Source: Myxococcales bacterium
Lineage (GTDB): Bacteria > Myxococcota_A > Polyangia > Polyangiales > Polyangiaceae
Assembly: GCA_016212965.1 (NCBI GenBank)
Contig: JACRDA010000157.1
Location: 1-41,226, forward strand
Length of the DNA: 41,226 bases
Direction: 5' to 3'
The number at the start of each line of letters is the position of its first letter. Positions within the stretch are counted from its first letter, which is position 1. The translations under genes were made by a program, and so were the position numbers. Of the stretch, positions 1 through 8,672 are shown one piece after another. The notes beneath the pieces were generated by a model. The model was given only the letters and a program-made list of their open reading frames with translations, was not told the origin of the DNA and searched no databases.

Positions 1-916
1 CGGCGACCGGATCGGCCGCGGCGCGGCGCTTCGCGAGCGCGAGCTGCACGACGCGGTTGTGCAGCGTCCGCAGCCGCAGCGCGGCCGCGAACCGGCCTCG
101 CAGGAGCGTGCCGAGGTAGAGCGCCTCGCGGCGCCAGTAGCTCCCGAGGAGCCGCACGTCCTCGGAGCCGACGACGCCGAGCTCGACCTCGGCGGCGAGC
201 TCGGAGAGGATCGCGCGCTTCTCGCCGAGGAGCGCGAACAGCGCCACCGCTCCCACGCACAGGACGGGCAGCGCGAGCGCCACCCACGCGCGCACCCGGG
301 CGCCGTCACCGCCGAGCGCGTCCCCGAAGGCGAACAGGGCGTAGCCCACGTGGGCGAGCGCGGCCGCCGCGAAGCCGGCGACCACGAAGACGACGCGCAG
401 CGGCGTGCGCCGGGCGTGGACGGCCGCCGCGAAGCCGACGCCGAGCAGGGCGCCGAACACCCCCTCGGCGAGGCCGGCGACGGCGGCGCGCCCCACCGAC
501 GCCACCGGCGCCGCGACGAGCGCGCTCGCGAGCTCGCCCGGCGCGTGGCGGAAGGTCGCGAGCACGGCGGCGCCGACCGCGGCTCCGAGCCCCGCCGCGG
601 CGCCGTAGACGACCCCGTCCATGAGACCGTTGAGCTCGGAGAAGCCCCGGTAGCGGGCCACCGCCCCGAGCGCCGCGACCCCAGCTCCGACGGCGAGGAA
701 GCGCGCGAGCTCCTGCCCGAGCGCGCCGGCGACGGGCTCGAGCTCGGGCCCCGTGTCGGGCCCGACGAGGCGCAGCACCACCGCGGCGCCGGCGCCGAGC
801 ACGAAGAGCATGCCGATCGCCCAGAGCGGCTCCTTCTCGTTCACGTCCACGAGCCGCAGGACGGCGAGGTAGCCGAGCGCGGTCAGGGCGGTCAGGAGGA
901 GCGTCGTCGTGTGCAT
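1..916 (-). CDS. PrsW-like polytopic membrane protein, degenerate, cut by window edge
   Basis: The reading frame starts at an ATG (916) and runs off the left edge; 305 residues are visible. It has about eight hydrophobic segments. The layout matches the PrsW family of intramembrane metalloproteases: an EKEP motif near residue 27 after the first TM segment, an ELAR stretch at 69-72 where the family has its EExxK motif, then NGLMDGVVYGAAAGLG, the family's DGxxYGxxxGLGF block, and a late AHVGYALF that resembles the HAxxN motif. The key residues are altered: the first Glu of EExxK is Gln68 and Lys is Arg72, and the usual FAxxEN after the glycine-rich block is replaced by small residues. I infer a non-proteolytic relative. 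The rest of the C-terminus is soluble-looking and continues outside the window. No close Shine-Dalgarno sequence is seen. Confidence 0.6.
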   Translation of the reverse strand, partial: MHTTTLLLTALTALGYLAVLRLVDVNEKEPLWAIGMLFVLGAGAAVVLRLVGPDTGPELEPVAGALGQELARFLAVGAGVAALGAVARYRGFSELNGLMDGVVYGAAAGLGAAVGAAVLATFRHAPGELASALVAAPVASVGRAAVAGLAEGVFGALLGVGFAAAVHARRTPLRVVFVVAGFAAAALAHVGYALFAFGDALGGDGARVRAWVALALPVLCVGAVALFALLGEKRAILSELAAEVELGVVGSEDVRLLGSYWRREALYLGTLLRGRFAAALRLRTLHNRVVQLALAKRRAAADPVA

Positions 917-1293
917 GCACCAGGCAGCGGTCGCGCACCCGGCGCGTCCACGCAGGCCGCATCATCCGGGTCGCGTGGACGCGGGTCAAGGCGCGTCGGC
1001 CGGGCCTCTGCTAGAACGCCAAACGGCTCGAGTCCGTCGCGAAATTCACGAGGTTTCGTGAGGTTCGGGTCGCACGGACCGGAGGACGACGGAGGCGTAC
1101 TCGCCGTACGTCGAGGAGTCCGGAGGGAGTACGGCGCGAAGATCGCGGAAAATCGGGGATTGCAGCAGGACTCGAGCCGCTTGTCGTTCTAGGTTCGCGC
1201 CCCGGCCGGACGGCACGAGTTCCGTCGGCCAGGGTCGCCGACTACAATCGGGAGCGCGCGCGCTGCGCGGCGCGGCGCCGGCGCAAGGACATC
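917..1293. other. Intergenic region without a recognisable gene
   Basis: A 377-base gap between the leftward PrsW-like gene and the rightward glycosyltransferase, so it probably holds divergent promoters. It is slightly less GC-rich around 1010-1190. No convincing coding frame or RNA gene was seen. A weak -10-like TACAAT lies at 1243-1248, with TTCCGT 17 bases upstream at 1220-1225. This is a poor -35 and only a tentative promoter for the 1294 gene. Confidence 0.4.
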
Positions 1294-2229
1294 GTGAGCG
1301 AGCTCTGGAGCGTGGTGATCGTCAACTGGAACGGCCTCCGGTTCATGGGGCCGTGCCTCGACGCCCTCGCGCGCCAGACCTACGCGCCCTTCGAGATCGT
1401 GGTCGTGGACAACGGCTCGACCGACGGCTCGCTCGAGCTCTTGCGGGCACGCGCGGGCGAACTCGTGCTCGTCGAGGCCGGCGAGAACCTGGGCTTTGCC
1501 GAGGGCTGCAACCGCGGCATCGCGCACGCCCGCGGCAACTGGCTGTGCATGCTGAACAACGACACGGTCGTCGACGAGCGCTGGCTCGAGGCCCTGGTGC
1601 GCGCCGCCGCCACCGCGCCGGCCGACTGCGGCATGCTCCAGTCGCTGCAGCTCTACTTCGACCGGCCCGAGCGCATCAACTCGGCCGGCATCCGGCTGCG
1701 GCCCGACGGGGGCGGCTCGGACCGCGGCGACGGCGAGCCGCGCGACGGCGTCCGCGAGCCCGAGCCCATCTTCTCGCCGACGGCCGGCGCCGCCGCCTAC
1801 CGGCGCAGCATGCTCGAGCACGTGCGCCTCGACACCGGCTACTTCGACCGGCGCCACTTTCTCTACTTCGAGGACATGGACCTCGGCTGGCGGGCCCAGC
1901 TGTCGGGCTTCACGGCGCGCACGGTGCCGGACTCGATCGTCTATCACCACTACCACGGCAGCACCGACCGCGTGAGCAGCGACGCCCTGGCGGCCATGGT
2001 GATCATCAACCGCTGGCGCACGCTGGCGAAGAACGCGTCGTTCCGCTTCTTCGCCACGGCCAGCCTGCGCGGCGCGTGGCGCCTCTGGCCGCTGTGGCGG
2101 CACGGGGGCACGCCGGCTCTGCGCCGCCTCGGAGCCGCGCTCGGCGAGAGCCTCGCGTCGCGCCGGCGCGTGAGCGAGCTCTGCACCCGCGACCGGCGCG
2201 CCATCGAGAGGCGCTGGGTGGACCGCTAG
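1294..2229 (+). CDS. Glycosyltransferase family 2 (WbbL/rhamnosyltransferase-like)
   Basis: A 311-residue cytoplasmic GT-A transferase. The N-terminus WSVVIVNWNG, the VVVDNGSTDGS motif near residue 35 and the NLGFAEGCNRGI motif are typical of WbbL-type GT2 enzymes, which move rhamnose or another sugar from a nucleotide donor to a lipid-linked or growing glycan. LNNDT near residue 90 is the DXD-like metal/nucleotide site, and the FEDMDLGWR region near 190 supplies the likely catalytic acidic residues. The GTG start at 1294 is preceded by an AAGGA Shine-Dalgarno sequence at 1285-1289. It is followed 46 bases later by an RgpF-like gene on the same strand, so the two probably form one transcript. 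The specific sugar cannot be read from the sequence; rhamnose is plausible because the window encodes dTDP-rhamnose synthesis. Confidence 0.88.
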   Translation: MSELWSVVIVNWNGLRFMGPCLDALARQTYAPFEIVVVDNGSTDGSLELLRARAGELVLVEAGENLGFAEGCNRGIAHARGNWLCMLNNDTVVDERWLEALVRAAATAPADCGMLQSLQLYFDRPERINSAGIRLRPDGGGSDRGDGEPRDGVREPEPIFSPTAGAAAYRRSMLEHVRLDTGYFDRRHFLYFEDMDLGWRAQLSGFTARTVPDSIVYHHYHGSTDRVSSDALAAMVIINRWRTLAKNASFRFFATASLRGAWRLWPLWRHGGTPALRRLGAALGESLASRRRVSELCTRDRRAIERRWVDR

Positions 2230-2275
2230 GCGCCGCGAGGGCGCGACGCGGCGAAGGACCGGCGACGGAGGAGCG

Positions 2276-3049
2276 ATGCGGCGGCTGGCGATCTACGCGC
2301 ACTTCGACCCCGACAACGAGGTGAAGCGCTACGTCCTGCACACCCTGGGCGAGCTCGCGCGCGACTGCGAGCGCCTCGACTTCGTGTCCACCTCACCGCT
2401 GCCGGCGGCGGAGCAGGGCAAGCTCCGCGGCCTCTGCGCCTCGGTCACGCTGAAGGACAACGTCGGCTTCGACTTCGGCATGTGGCAGCGCGCGCTCGCC
2501 GCGACCGACCTCGAGGCCTGGGACGAGATCGTGCTCGCGAACTCGAGCGTGTTCGGCCCGGTGTTCCCGATGAGCTCGGCCTACGAGCGTGCGCGGGGCG
2601 CGGACTTCTGGGGCATGACCGACAACCACGACATCGCGTGGCACCTGCAGAGCTACTTCCTCGTGTTCCGCCGCTCGGTGCTGCGCTCGGCGGCCTTCCG
2701 CCAGTTCTGGCAGAGCGTTCTGCCCTACCGCGACAAGTTCCAGGCCATCCGAGCCTACGAGGTCGGCCTCACGCGCTTCCTGCGCGAGGCGGGCTTCCGC
2801 GCGCGCGCCCTCTACCCGGTGCGTTCCCTGTTCCCGGCCTGGCCGCTGCGCGGCCTGTACCGCAAGCCCGACGACAACGCGACCTGCTACCACCCCCTGC
2901 GCCTGCTGCGCGCCGGGATGCCGCTCGTGAAGGTGCAGCTCCTGCGCGACAACCCCGTCGACGTGCGGCTCGGTCCGGTGGTGCGCTACCTCGCGCGCAC
3001 GGGCTACGACCTGTCGCTCATCGACTTCCTGCTGCCGGCACGGCACTGA
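2276..3049 (+). CDS. Rhamnan synthesis F (RgpF) family protein
   Basis: A 257-residue protein of the RgpF family, found in rhamnan and O-antigen loci and thought to act in glucosyl/rhamnosyl side-chain transfer. Visible hallmarks are the IYAHFDPDNEVKRYVLHTL opening, the LKDNVGFDFGMWQRAL block, DEIVLANSSVFGPV, and WGMTDNHDIAWHLQSYFLVF. The last two correspond to the conserved 'NDS.fGP' and 'G.t.s.....HlQSyf..f' positions of the family. The ATG at 2276 has a GGAGGAG ribosome binding site just upstream. The gene follows the GT2 gene by 46 bases. Its 3' end overlaps the convergent membrane phosphodiesterase gene by 32 bases, leaving no room for a separate terminator. Confidence 0.85.
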   Translation: MRRLAIYAHFDPDNEVKRYVLHTLGELARDCERLDFVSTSPLPAAEQGKLRGLCASVTLKDNVGFDFGMWQRALAATDLEAWDEIVLANSSVFGPVFPMSSAYERARGADFWGMTDNHDIAWHLQSYFLVFRRSVLRSAAFRQFWQSVLPYRDKFQAIRAYEVGLTRFLREAGFRARALYPVRSLFPAWPLRGLYRKPDDNATCYHPLRLLRAGMPLVKVQLLRDNPVDVRLGPVVRYLARTGYDLSLIDFLLPARH

Positions 3050-5621
3050 GCTCGTCGCCCACGTCGACGCGCGCGGCGCGGCGCGCGCCGAGGACGACGA
3101 CCGCGCAGGCGATCGTGGCCACGACCGCCGCCATGAGCGCGTGCGGGAGATCGCCGAGCACGCGGAACGAGGTCCAGAACGAGCTCTTGCACAGGAACAA
3201 GAGGAGCGTGAGCAAGACCACGCGCCCGAGCTCCACGACGACGAGGCCGAGCGCCGCGCGCCGCCGGTAGTGCGGGCCGAGGGGCGCGAGGCAGAGCCCG
3301 TAGACGACACCGCGCGCCAGCATGTACTTGCCGACGTTCACGGCGCCGATGCGCGTCCAGGTCGTCTCGGTATCGGCGAAGGTGCCGGCCGCCCAGTCGA
3401 TGCCCGTGAAGTCGATGTGCGTGTTGACGCCCGCACGCTGCAGGTAGGTGAGCGCGAACACGAACGCGACGAGCCCCACGACGAGCGCCGGGCGCACGCC
3501 CTGCCCGGCCGGGTCGGGCCCGGAGCCCGACCGGTCGCCGCGGCCCCGCTCGACGCGGCGCGCGACCTCGCCCGCGAGCTCGGCGAGCACCCACGTCAGG
3601 ACGAGCGCCACGATCTCGAGGTCGCGCGCGACCCACGCGTAGCCGGCGAGCCAGCCCACGGGGGCCGCGCGCCAGCCGCCGCGCGCCCAGGACCACATGC
3701 CGACGGCCGGCAGCGCGAGCGCCAGCGTCAAGCCGACCGCGCCCGGCGTCGCGGACCGCAGGAACGGCGCCGCCCACGCGGCCGCGAGCAAGCCGAGCGC
3801 CGTCGCCACCTCCGCCGCCCGCCCTGGGACGCGACGCGCGCCCGGCTCGGCGGCGAGCGGCGCCGACGCGGCCGGTCGCACCAGGCGCTCGAGGGTGAAG
3901 AGCGCCATCAGCCCGAGCACGCCGGCGAGACCGGCCGCGCGCGAGCCCGTGAGCCAGGGGCTCCAGTAGTCGCCCTCCCGGATGCCGATGGGCCAGATGA
4001 CGACGGCGCAGGCGAGGCCGAGCATGGCGCGGCCGACGGACAGCGGGGCACGCTCCGGCGTGCGCCGCCGCCGCCACGCGTACACGAGCACCACGAGGGC
4101 AGCGCCCGCGACGAGGATGAAGCACTCGACGAGCGTGTGGCGGGCGTGCGTCGCCGCCAGCACCCCGACGACGAGGACGCCGAGCTCCGGCGCGCGCCGG
4201 TCGACGGCGCCGAAGAAGCGGCGCGGGAGCGCGAAGGTGACCGCCATCGCGACGTTGCCCGCGGCGAGCAGCGCGATGCGGACGCCGTTCGGCCAGCTAC
4301 CCGGCAGGTTCTCGACCGAGCGGGTCAGCACGACCGCGACGGCGACGAGCGCGAGGGCGACGCCCAGGCTCGGGAAGAAGCGCGGGCCGGCCGCGCCGGC
4401 TCCGGAGCTCGTGGCGAGGCCCGCGGTCCAGGCGTAGGCGAGCAGCAGCCCGGCCCCGACCGTCAGCGCCATCATGAGCCACGCCGCCGGCGAGTCGGCC
4501 GGCTGGGCCTCGACGAGCCGGCCGGCGATCGCCGTCGCCCGGGCGCGCGCCGCGTCGACGCGCGCCTCGGGGTCGCCGTCGGGACAGCTCGCCGGCAGGC
4601 CGCTGCCCGCCTCGGCTCCGAGCTCGGCCCGGGCGTAGCGCCCGAGGCGCTCGAGCTCGGCGCACGCGATGGCGGCGCGCGTCTCGGGCGGCACGTCGAG
4701 CCAGCGCGCGAGCACGTGCCCCTCGCCGTGCGCCGGCGAGGGGACGCCGAGCAGGTGCGCGAAGGTGGCCGCGAGGTCGAGCTGGTCGATGGGCTCGTCC
4801 GGGTGAAGGCCCGCGACGATGCCCGGCCCGTAGGCGTAGAGCGGCGAGCGCCGCATGAGCGGCGTGTCCGAGCCGTGCTTGCCGTCGTCGGCCGCGCCGT
4901 GATCACTCGTCACGAACACCGTCGCGTCCGCGGGCAGCGCCGCGAGCAGGCGGGCGAGCTTGTGGTCGAACGCGCGGATGTGGCGCCGGTAGGCCTCCGC
5001 GTGCACCCCGTGCGCGTGGCCCTGGTGATCGGGGCTCACGAAGTGGAAGATCATGAGGTCGGGCAGCGGGTCGGCGCGCAGGAAGTCGTAGGCCGCCGCG
5101 AGGATCTCGTCGTTGTAGTCGACGTCGATCGCGAGGCCCTGCGGGTCGGGGTGCGCGAGGTCCCACACCGAGGCGGGGATGAGCGTGAACCACGCCATGT
5201 CCCCGGCGGCCGCGAGGCGCAGGCCCGCGGCGCGCGCGTTGCCGAGCAGGTGGTTCCAGCGCGTCGCGTGCGCCGTCTCGTTCTCGACCACCTGGTCGAG
5301 GTCGCCGGGCTGCCCGGTGGCATAGGCCAGCACAGCCGAGGAGGTCATCGACACCGGGCCCGCGATGACCATGGCGCTCGAGCGCGCGCGCATCTCGGCG
5401 GCAAACTGCGGCACGATGCTCGGGTCGGTTCCGAAGTCGTAGCGCAGGCCGTCGACGATCACGAGCACCAGGCGGCGCGCGAGCGGCGGGTGGCCGGCGG
5501 CTACGGGGGCGAGCTCCGCGGGCGGCGGGGGCGGGAGCGCCACGCGCACCACGCCGACGACGTGCAGGGCCGCGAGCGCCGCGGTCAAGAGGACGAGCGC
5601 GAGGGCGCGCCAGCGACGCAT
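3018..5621 (-). CDS. Alkaline-phosphatase-superfamily membrane protein, GPI ethanolamine phosphate transferase-like
   Basis: A predicted 867-residue protein: an N-terminal TM anchor (about 6-28), an extracytoplasmic type I phosphodiesterase/alkaline-phosphatase domain (about 50-370), then a long polytopic C-terminal half with ten or more TM segments. Metal and nucleophile positions look intact: Asp57 (VDGLRYD), Thr93 in SMTSSA as nucleophile, Asp198 and His202 (SPDHQGHAHG), Asp240-His241 (TSDHGA) and His249. This architecture, a catalytic head plus a multi-TM tail, resembles the PIG-O/PIG-G/PIG-N ethanolamine phosphate transferases of eukaryotic GPI synthesis more than the five-TM bacterial EptA/LtaS proteins. 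The ATG at 5621 lies five bases after the RmlA stop codon. I infer that it adds a phospho-substituent to a lipid-linked glycan or envelope lipid; a hydrolase role is also possible. Confidence 0.75.
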   Translation of the reverse strand: MRRWRALALVLLTAALAALHVVGVVRVALPPPPPAELAPVAAGHPPLARRLVLVIVDGLRYDFGTDPSIVPQFAAEMRARSSAMVIAGPVSMTSSAVLAYATGQPGDLDQVVENETAHATRWNHLLGNARAAGLRLAAAGDMAWFTLIPASVWDLAHPDPQGLAIDVDYNDEILAAAYDFLRADPLPDLMIFHFVSPDHQGHAHGVHAEAYRRHIRAFDHKLARLLAALPADATVFVTSDHGAADDGKHGSDTPLMRRSPLYAYGPGIVAGLHPDEPIDQLDLAATFAHLLGVPSPAHGEGHVLARWLDVPPETRAAIACAELERLGRYARAELGAEAGSGLPASCPDGDPEARVDAARARATAIAGRLVEAQPADSPAAWLMMALTVGAGLLLAYAWTAGLATSSGAGAAGPRFFPSLGVALALVAVAVVLTRSVENLPGSWPNGVRIALLAAGNVAMAVTFALPRRFFGAVDRRAPELGVLVVGVLAATHARHTLVECFILVAGAALVVLVYAWRRRRTPERAPLSVGRAMLGLACAVVIWPIGIREGDYWSPWLTGSRAAGLAGVLGLMALFTLERLVRPAASAPLAAEPGARRVPGRAAEVATALGLLAAAWAAPFLRSATPGAVGLTLALALPAVGMWSWARGGWRAAPVGWLAGYAWVARDLEIVALVLTWVLAELAGEVARRVERGRGDRSGSGPDPAGQGVRPALVVGLVAFVFALTYLQRAGVNTHIDFTGIDWAAGTFADTETTWTRIGAVNVGKYMLARGVVYGLCLAPLGPHYRRRAALGLVVVELGRVVLLTLLLFLCKSSFWTSFRVLGDLPHALMAAVVATIACAVVVLGARRAARVDVGDELSAVPAAGSR

Positions 5622-5626
5622 GGGGG

Positions 5627-6706
5627 TCAGCCGCCTTCGATCTCGACCACGCAGTCGTCCCCGACCATGAGCGAGAGCGAGCCGTGGCGCGCGCTCGACG
5701 GCCGCACGCACACGCGCTTGCCGATGAGCGAGTCCTCGAGCCGGCGGATGTCGGAGATGTGCGCGCCCTCCATGAGGACCGAGTGCTCGACGGTGGAGCG
5801 CTCGACCAGCACGCGCTCGCCGATGGAGGTGAAGGGCCCGACGCGGGCGTCGCGGATCGTGGCGCCGGCACCGATGATGACCGGACCCCGCACGGTGGAG
5901 CGCTCGATCTTCGCGCCCGGGGCCACGCGCACGCGCCCGACCAGGCGGCTCGCCGGGCACACCTCGCCCGCCACGTCGTGCACCAACCACTCGTCGAGCA
6001 CGGTGTCGTTGGCGAGCAGCATGTCGTCCTTCTTGCCGGTGTCGAGCCACCAGCTCGTCACGCGCGCGAAGCGCACCTTGCCCCCGAGCTCGATGAGCTT
6101 GGCGATGGCGTCGGTGATCTCGAGCTCGCCGCGGCGCGAGGGCGCGATGCGCAGGATGGCGTCGAACACGCTCGTCCGGAAGAAGTAGATGCCGACCAGG
6201 GCGAGGTTGCTCGGCGGCACGGCCGGCTTCTCGACCAGGCTCGTGACGTTGCCCGCCGCGTCCACCACGGCGACGCCGAACTGCGAGGGGTTCTCTACCT
6301 CCTTCAGCATCACCCAGCCGGCGAGGCTGGGGTCGGCCCGGAACTCCGCGACGCTCTGCCGGATCTTGGTCCCGATGAGGTTGTCACCGAGGTACATCAC
6401 GAAGTCGCTGTCGCCGAGGTAGCTCCGGGCCGTGAGCACCGCGTGCGCCAGGCCGGCGGGCCGGTCCTGCACGATGAACGTGAAGCGCGCCCCGAAGGCC
6501 GAGCCGTCGCCGAGCGCGGCCTCGACCTCGCGCCCGGTCTCGGGCGAGATGATGATGCCGATGTCGTCGATGCCCGCGTCGATCAGGTTGTCGATGACGT
6601 AAAAAAGGATGGGGCGGTTGGCGACCGGGACGAGCTGCTTGGCCCCCGTGTAGGTGAGGGGGCGCAGGCGCGTGCCGGCCCCGCCCGAGAGCACGAGGCC
6701 TTTCAT
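5627..6706 (-). CDS. rmlA: Glucose-1-phosphate thymidylyltransferase, long form (RmlA-type)
   Basis: A 359-residue nucleotidyltransferase that makes dTDP-glucose from dTTP and glucose-1-phosphate, the first step of dTDP-rhamnose synthesis. The N-terminus MKGLVLSGGAGTRLRPLT is the signature nucleotide-binding loop, followed by a KQLVPVANRP motif, LGDN near residue 107 (metal site) and VEKP near 165. Beyond about residue 240 the protein continues into a left-handed beta-helix-like tail with repeated V-I-G-x-A patterns, as in the long 'StrD'-type family rather than the ~290-residue enterobacterial RmlA. The ATG at 6706 is 26 bases downstream of the RmlB stop. The gene is in the order rmlB-rmlA-phosphodiesterase and is very likely cotranscribed. 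Confidence 0.92.
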   Translation of the reverse strand: MKGLVLSGGAGTRLRPLTYTGAKQLVPVANRPILFYVIDNLIDAGIDDIGIIISPETGREVEAALGDGSAFGARFTFIVQDRPAGLAHAVLTARSYLGDSDFVMYLGDNLIGTKIRQSVAEFRADPSLAGWVMLKEVENPSQFGVAVVDAAGNVTSLVEKPAVPPSNLALVGIYFFRTSVFDAILRIAPSRRGELEITDAIAKLIELGGKVRFARVTSWWLDTGKKDDMLLANDTVLDEWLVHDVAGEVCPASRLVGRVRVAPGAKIERSTVRGPVIIGAGATIRDARVGPFTSIGERVLVERSTVEHSVLMEGAHISDIRRLEDSLIGKRVCVRPSSARHGSLSLMVGDDCVVEIEGG

Positions 6707-6732
6707 CGCGGGGACGATAGCAGCATGTGCGG

Positions 6733-7800
6733 TCAAGCGCCCAGGCCCAGGCGCTCGCGCCGGGAGCTGCCCTCCCCGATGCGCCGACACCACTCGCGGT
6801 GCTCGAGGTACCAGGCGACGGTGCGCCGGATGCCGCTCGCGAAGTCGACGCCGGGCCGGAAGCCGAGCTCGCGCGCCACCTTGCTCGCGTCGATGGCGTA
6901 GCGCCGGTCGTGACCGGGCCGGTCCTTGACGAAGGTGACGAGCGCGTAGTAGCCGCCCGCGAGCTCGGGCGCCGGCACGAGCTCGTCGAGCGCCGTGCAC
7001 AGGGCGCGCACCATCTCGAGGTTGGTGCGCTCGGAGTTGCCGCCGATGTTGTAGTGCTCGCCCGGCACGCCGCGCTCGGCGACGCACAACAAGGCGCGGG
7101 CGTGGTCCTCGACGTAGAGCCAGTCGCGCACGTTTCGCCCGTCGCCGTAGACCGGCAGCGCCTTGTGCTCGAGGGCGTTGAGGACGACGACCGGCACGAG
7201 CTTCTCGGGGAACTGGTAGGGGCCGTAGTTGTTCGAGCAGTTCGTGACGAGCGTCGGCACGCCGAAGGTCTCGTGGTACGCGCGCACGAAGTGGTCGGCG
7301 CTCGCCTTCGAGGCGGCGTAGGGCGAGTTCGGCGCGTAGGCCGTCGTCTCGGTGAAGAGGCCGGTCGGTCCGAGCGAGCCGTACACCTCGTCGGTCGAGA
7401 CGTGGAGCAGGCGGAAGGCCTCGCGTGCGGTCGGCTCGAGCGCGCGCAGGTGGGCGCGCACGGCCTCGCAGAGCTCGAAGGTGCCGAGCACGTTGGTGCG
7501 CACGAAGGCGGCCGGCCCGTCAATCGAGCGATCGACGTGGCTCTCGGCCGCGAGGTTGAAGATCACGGTCGGCCGCACGCGCTCGAGCGTCGCGGCCAAG
7601 AGCGCGCGGTCGCAGAGATCGCCCTCCACGAGCTCGAAGCCCGCGTGCCCGCGCACCGGCTCGAGGTTGTCGAGGTTGCCGGCGTAGGTCAGGGCGTCGT
7701 AGACGACCACGCGCGCCCCGGGCCGCTCGCGACACAAGAGGTGGACGAGGTTCGAGCCGATGAAGCCGGCTCCGCCCGTGACGAGGTAGACGGGGTCCAT
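6733..7800 (-). CDS. rmlB: dTDP-glucose 4,6-dehydratase
   Basis: A 355-residue extended short-chain dehydrogenase converting dTDP-glucose to dTDP-4-keto-6-deoxyglucose. It shows [10 protein letters not shown] for NAD binding at residues 8-17, the DALTYAGNLDNL segment diagnostic of RmlB, NLAAESHVDRSI, LLHVSTDEVYGSLG (catalytic Thr/Asp/Glu), the YAASKAS YxxxK motif, and NNYGPYQFPEKLVP. Length and motif spacing are normal. It lies between the methyltransferase and rmlA on the minus strand with short gaps. RmlC and RmlD, which complete the pathway, are encoded 22 kb away at 29579-31008. Confidence 0.95.
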   Translation of the reverse strand: MDPVYLVTGGAGFIGSNLVHLLCRERPGARVVVYDALTYAGNLDNLEPVRGHAGFELVEGDLCDRALLAATLERVRPTVIFNLAAESHVDRSIDGPAAFVRTNVLGTFELCEAVRAHLRALEPTAREAFRLLHVSTDEVYGSLGPTGLFTETTAYAPNSPYAASKASADHFVRAYHETFGVPTLVTNCSNNYGPYQFPEKLVPVVVLNALEHKALPVYGDGRNVRDWLYVEDHARALLCVAERGVPGEHYNIGGNSERTNLEMVRALCTALDELVPAPELAGGYYALVTFVKDRPGHDRRYAIDASKVARELGFRPGVDFASGIRRTVAWYLEHREWCRRIGEGSSRRERLGLGA

Positions 7801-7841
7801 GGGCCGAGCGCCATATCACGGCGCAGCGCGGGGCGCGCGCC

Positions 7842-8588
7842 TCAGGCGTCGCCGAGGGCCGACGCGCGCAGGCCCCGGAGGCGCAGCAGGCGCGCCTCCA
7901 CGGCGCTCGGCAGCGGCTGCCGGTCCGCGACCTCGCGGCTCGTCGCCCACCCGATCCGCGGCGCGCGGCCGCGCGGCTCGCCCGTCTTCTTGATCTCGAC
8001 CAGCACGCCGAGCTCGTGGGCGACGTCGCGGTAGTAGCGCAGCGCGAAGCTCGGGTGCACGCCGTTCGCGCGCAGATCGCGCACGACCGCGGGCGCGATC
8101 GAGAAGACGAGCTCCTGCACGCACCAGCGCGCGCCCATGCGCTCGGTCCAGTGCTCGTGCTGCCAGTCGCCCATGTGCAGGAACTGCCGCTCGTTCCAGG
8201 CCGAGACGTGGTCCCAGAAGTGGGCGTCGCCGTGCCAGGAGTACGGGGCCCAGAGCTCGAGCGCGGCCCCGTCGGCACAGACGCGCGTCACCTCGCGGAG
8301 CAGGCGCAGCGGGTCCGCGAGGTGCTCGATGCAGTGCGAAGAGAACACCTGCCCGACCGAGCCCGTGGCGAACGGCAGCGCCTCGGCCGCGAAGTCGACC
8401 ACGTGATCGACCCCCGGCAGGCTGCGCTGATCCACCCCCACGAAGCCGGCACGTTTCTTCGCGCCGCAGCCGAGATCGAGCGACAGGAGCGGCAGGAGCT
8501 CGGCGGCGGGCCGGAGCGGGGCGGCGCTGGTCGGTCCACGACCGAAGGCCTGGCCCAGCGTCGTTCGCGCTCGTTCGATGAAGCTCAC
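7842..8588 (-). CDS. Class I SAM-dependent methyltransferase
   Basis: A soluble methyltransferase of about 248 residues from the GTG at 8588 (start VSFIERARTTLGQ). LDLGCGAKKRAGFVGVD forms motif I, here with Lys-Lys-Arg after the glycine-rich loop as in the 'predicted SAM-dependent methyltransferase' family common in polysaccharide loci. VDFAAEALPF is motif II and FSSHCIEHLADPLRLLREV is the post-motif region. An in-frame GTG at 8672 would add 28 residues of low-complexity Arg/Ala/Pro-rich sequence and would begin at the stop codon of the upstream gene, so I prefer 8588. It lies 41 bases upstream of rmlB on the same strand and may O-methylate a sugar made by the locus; the substrate is unknown. 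Confidence 0.8.
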   Translation of the reverse strand: MSFIERARTTLGQAFGRGPTSAAPLRPAAELLPLLSLDLGCGAKKRAGFVGVDQRSLPGVDHVVDFAAEALPFATGSVGQVFSSHCIEHLADPLRLLREVTRVCADGAALELWAPYSWHGDAHFWDHVSAWNERQFLHMGDWQHEHWTERMGARWCVQELVFSIAPAVVRDLRANGVHPSFALRYYRDVAHELGVLVEIKKTGEPRGRAPRIGWATSREVADRQPLPSAVEARLLRLRGLRASALGDA

Positions 8589-8672
8589 GTCGTCGCCCCG
8601 CCCCGGCGCGCGCGCTCGGGCCGCGCGGGGCGGCGCATTCTGCCCGAACGCCCCGGGCCGCGCCACAGGCAC

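Noticed and set aside
3141-6188. 1015-residue plus-strand open frame opposite the phosphodiesterase and RmlA genes
   Set aside because: The minus-strand frames carry clear catalytic motifs; the plus-strand one is low-complexity shadow sequence.
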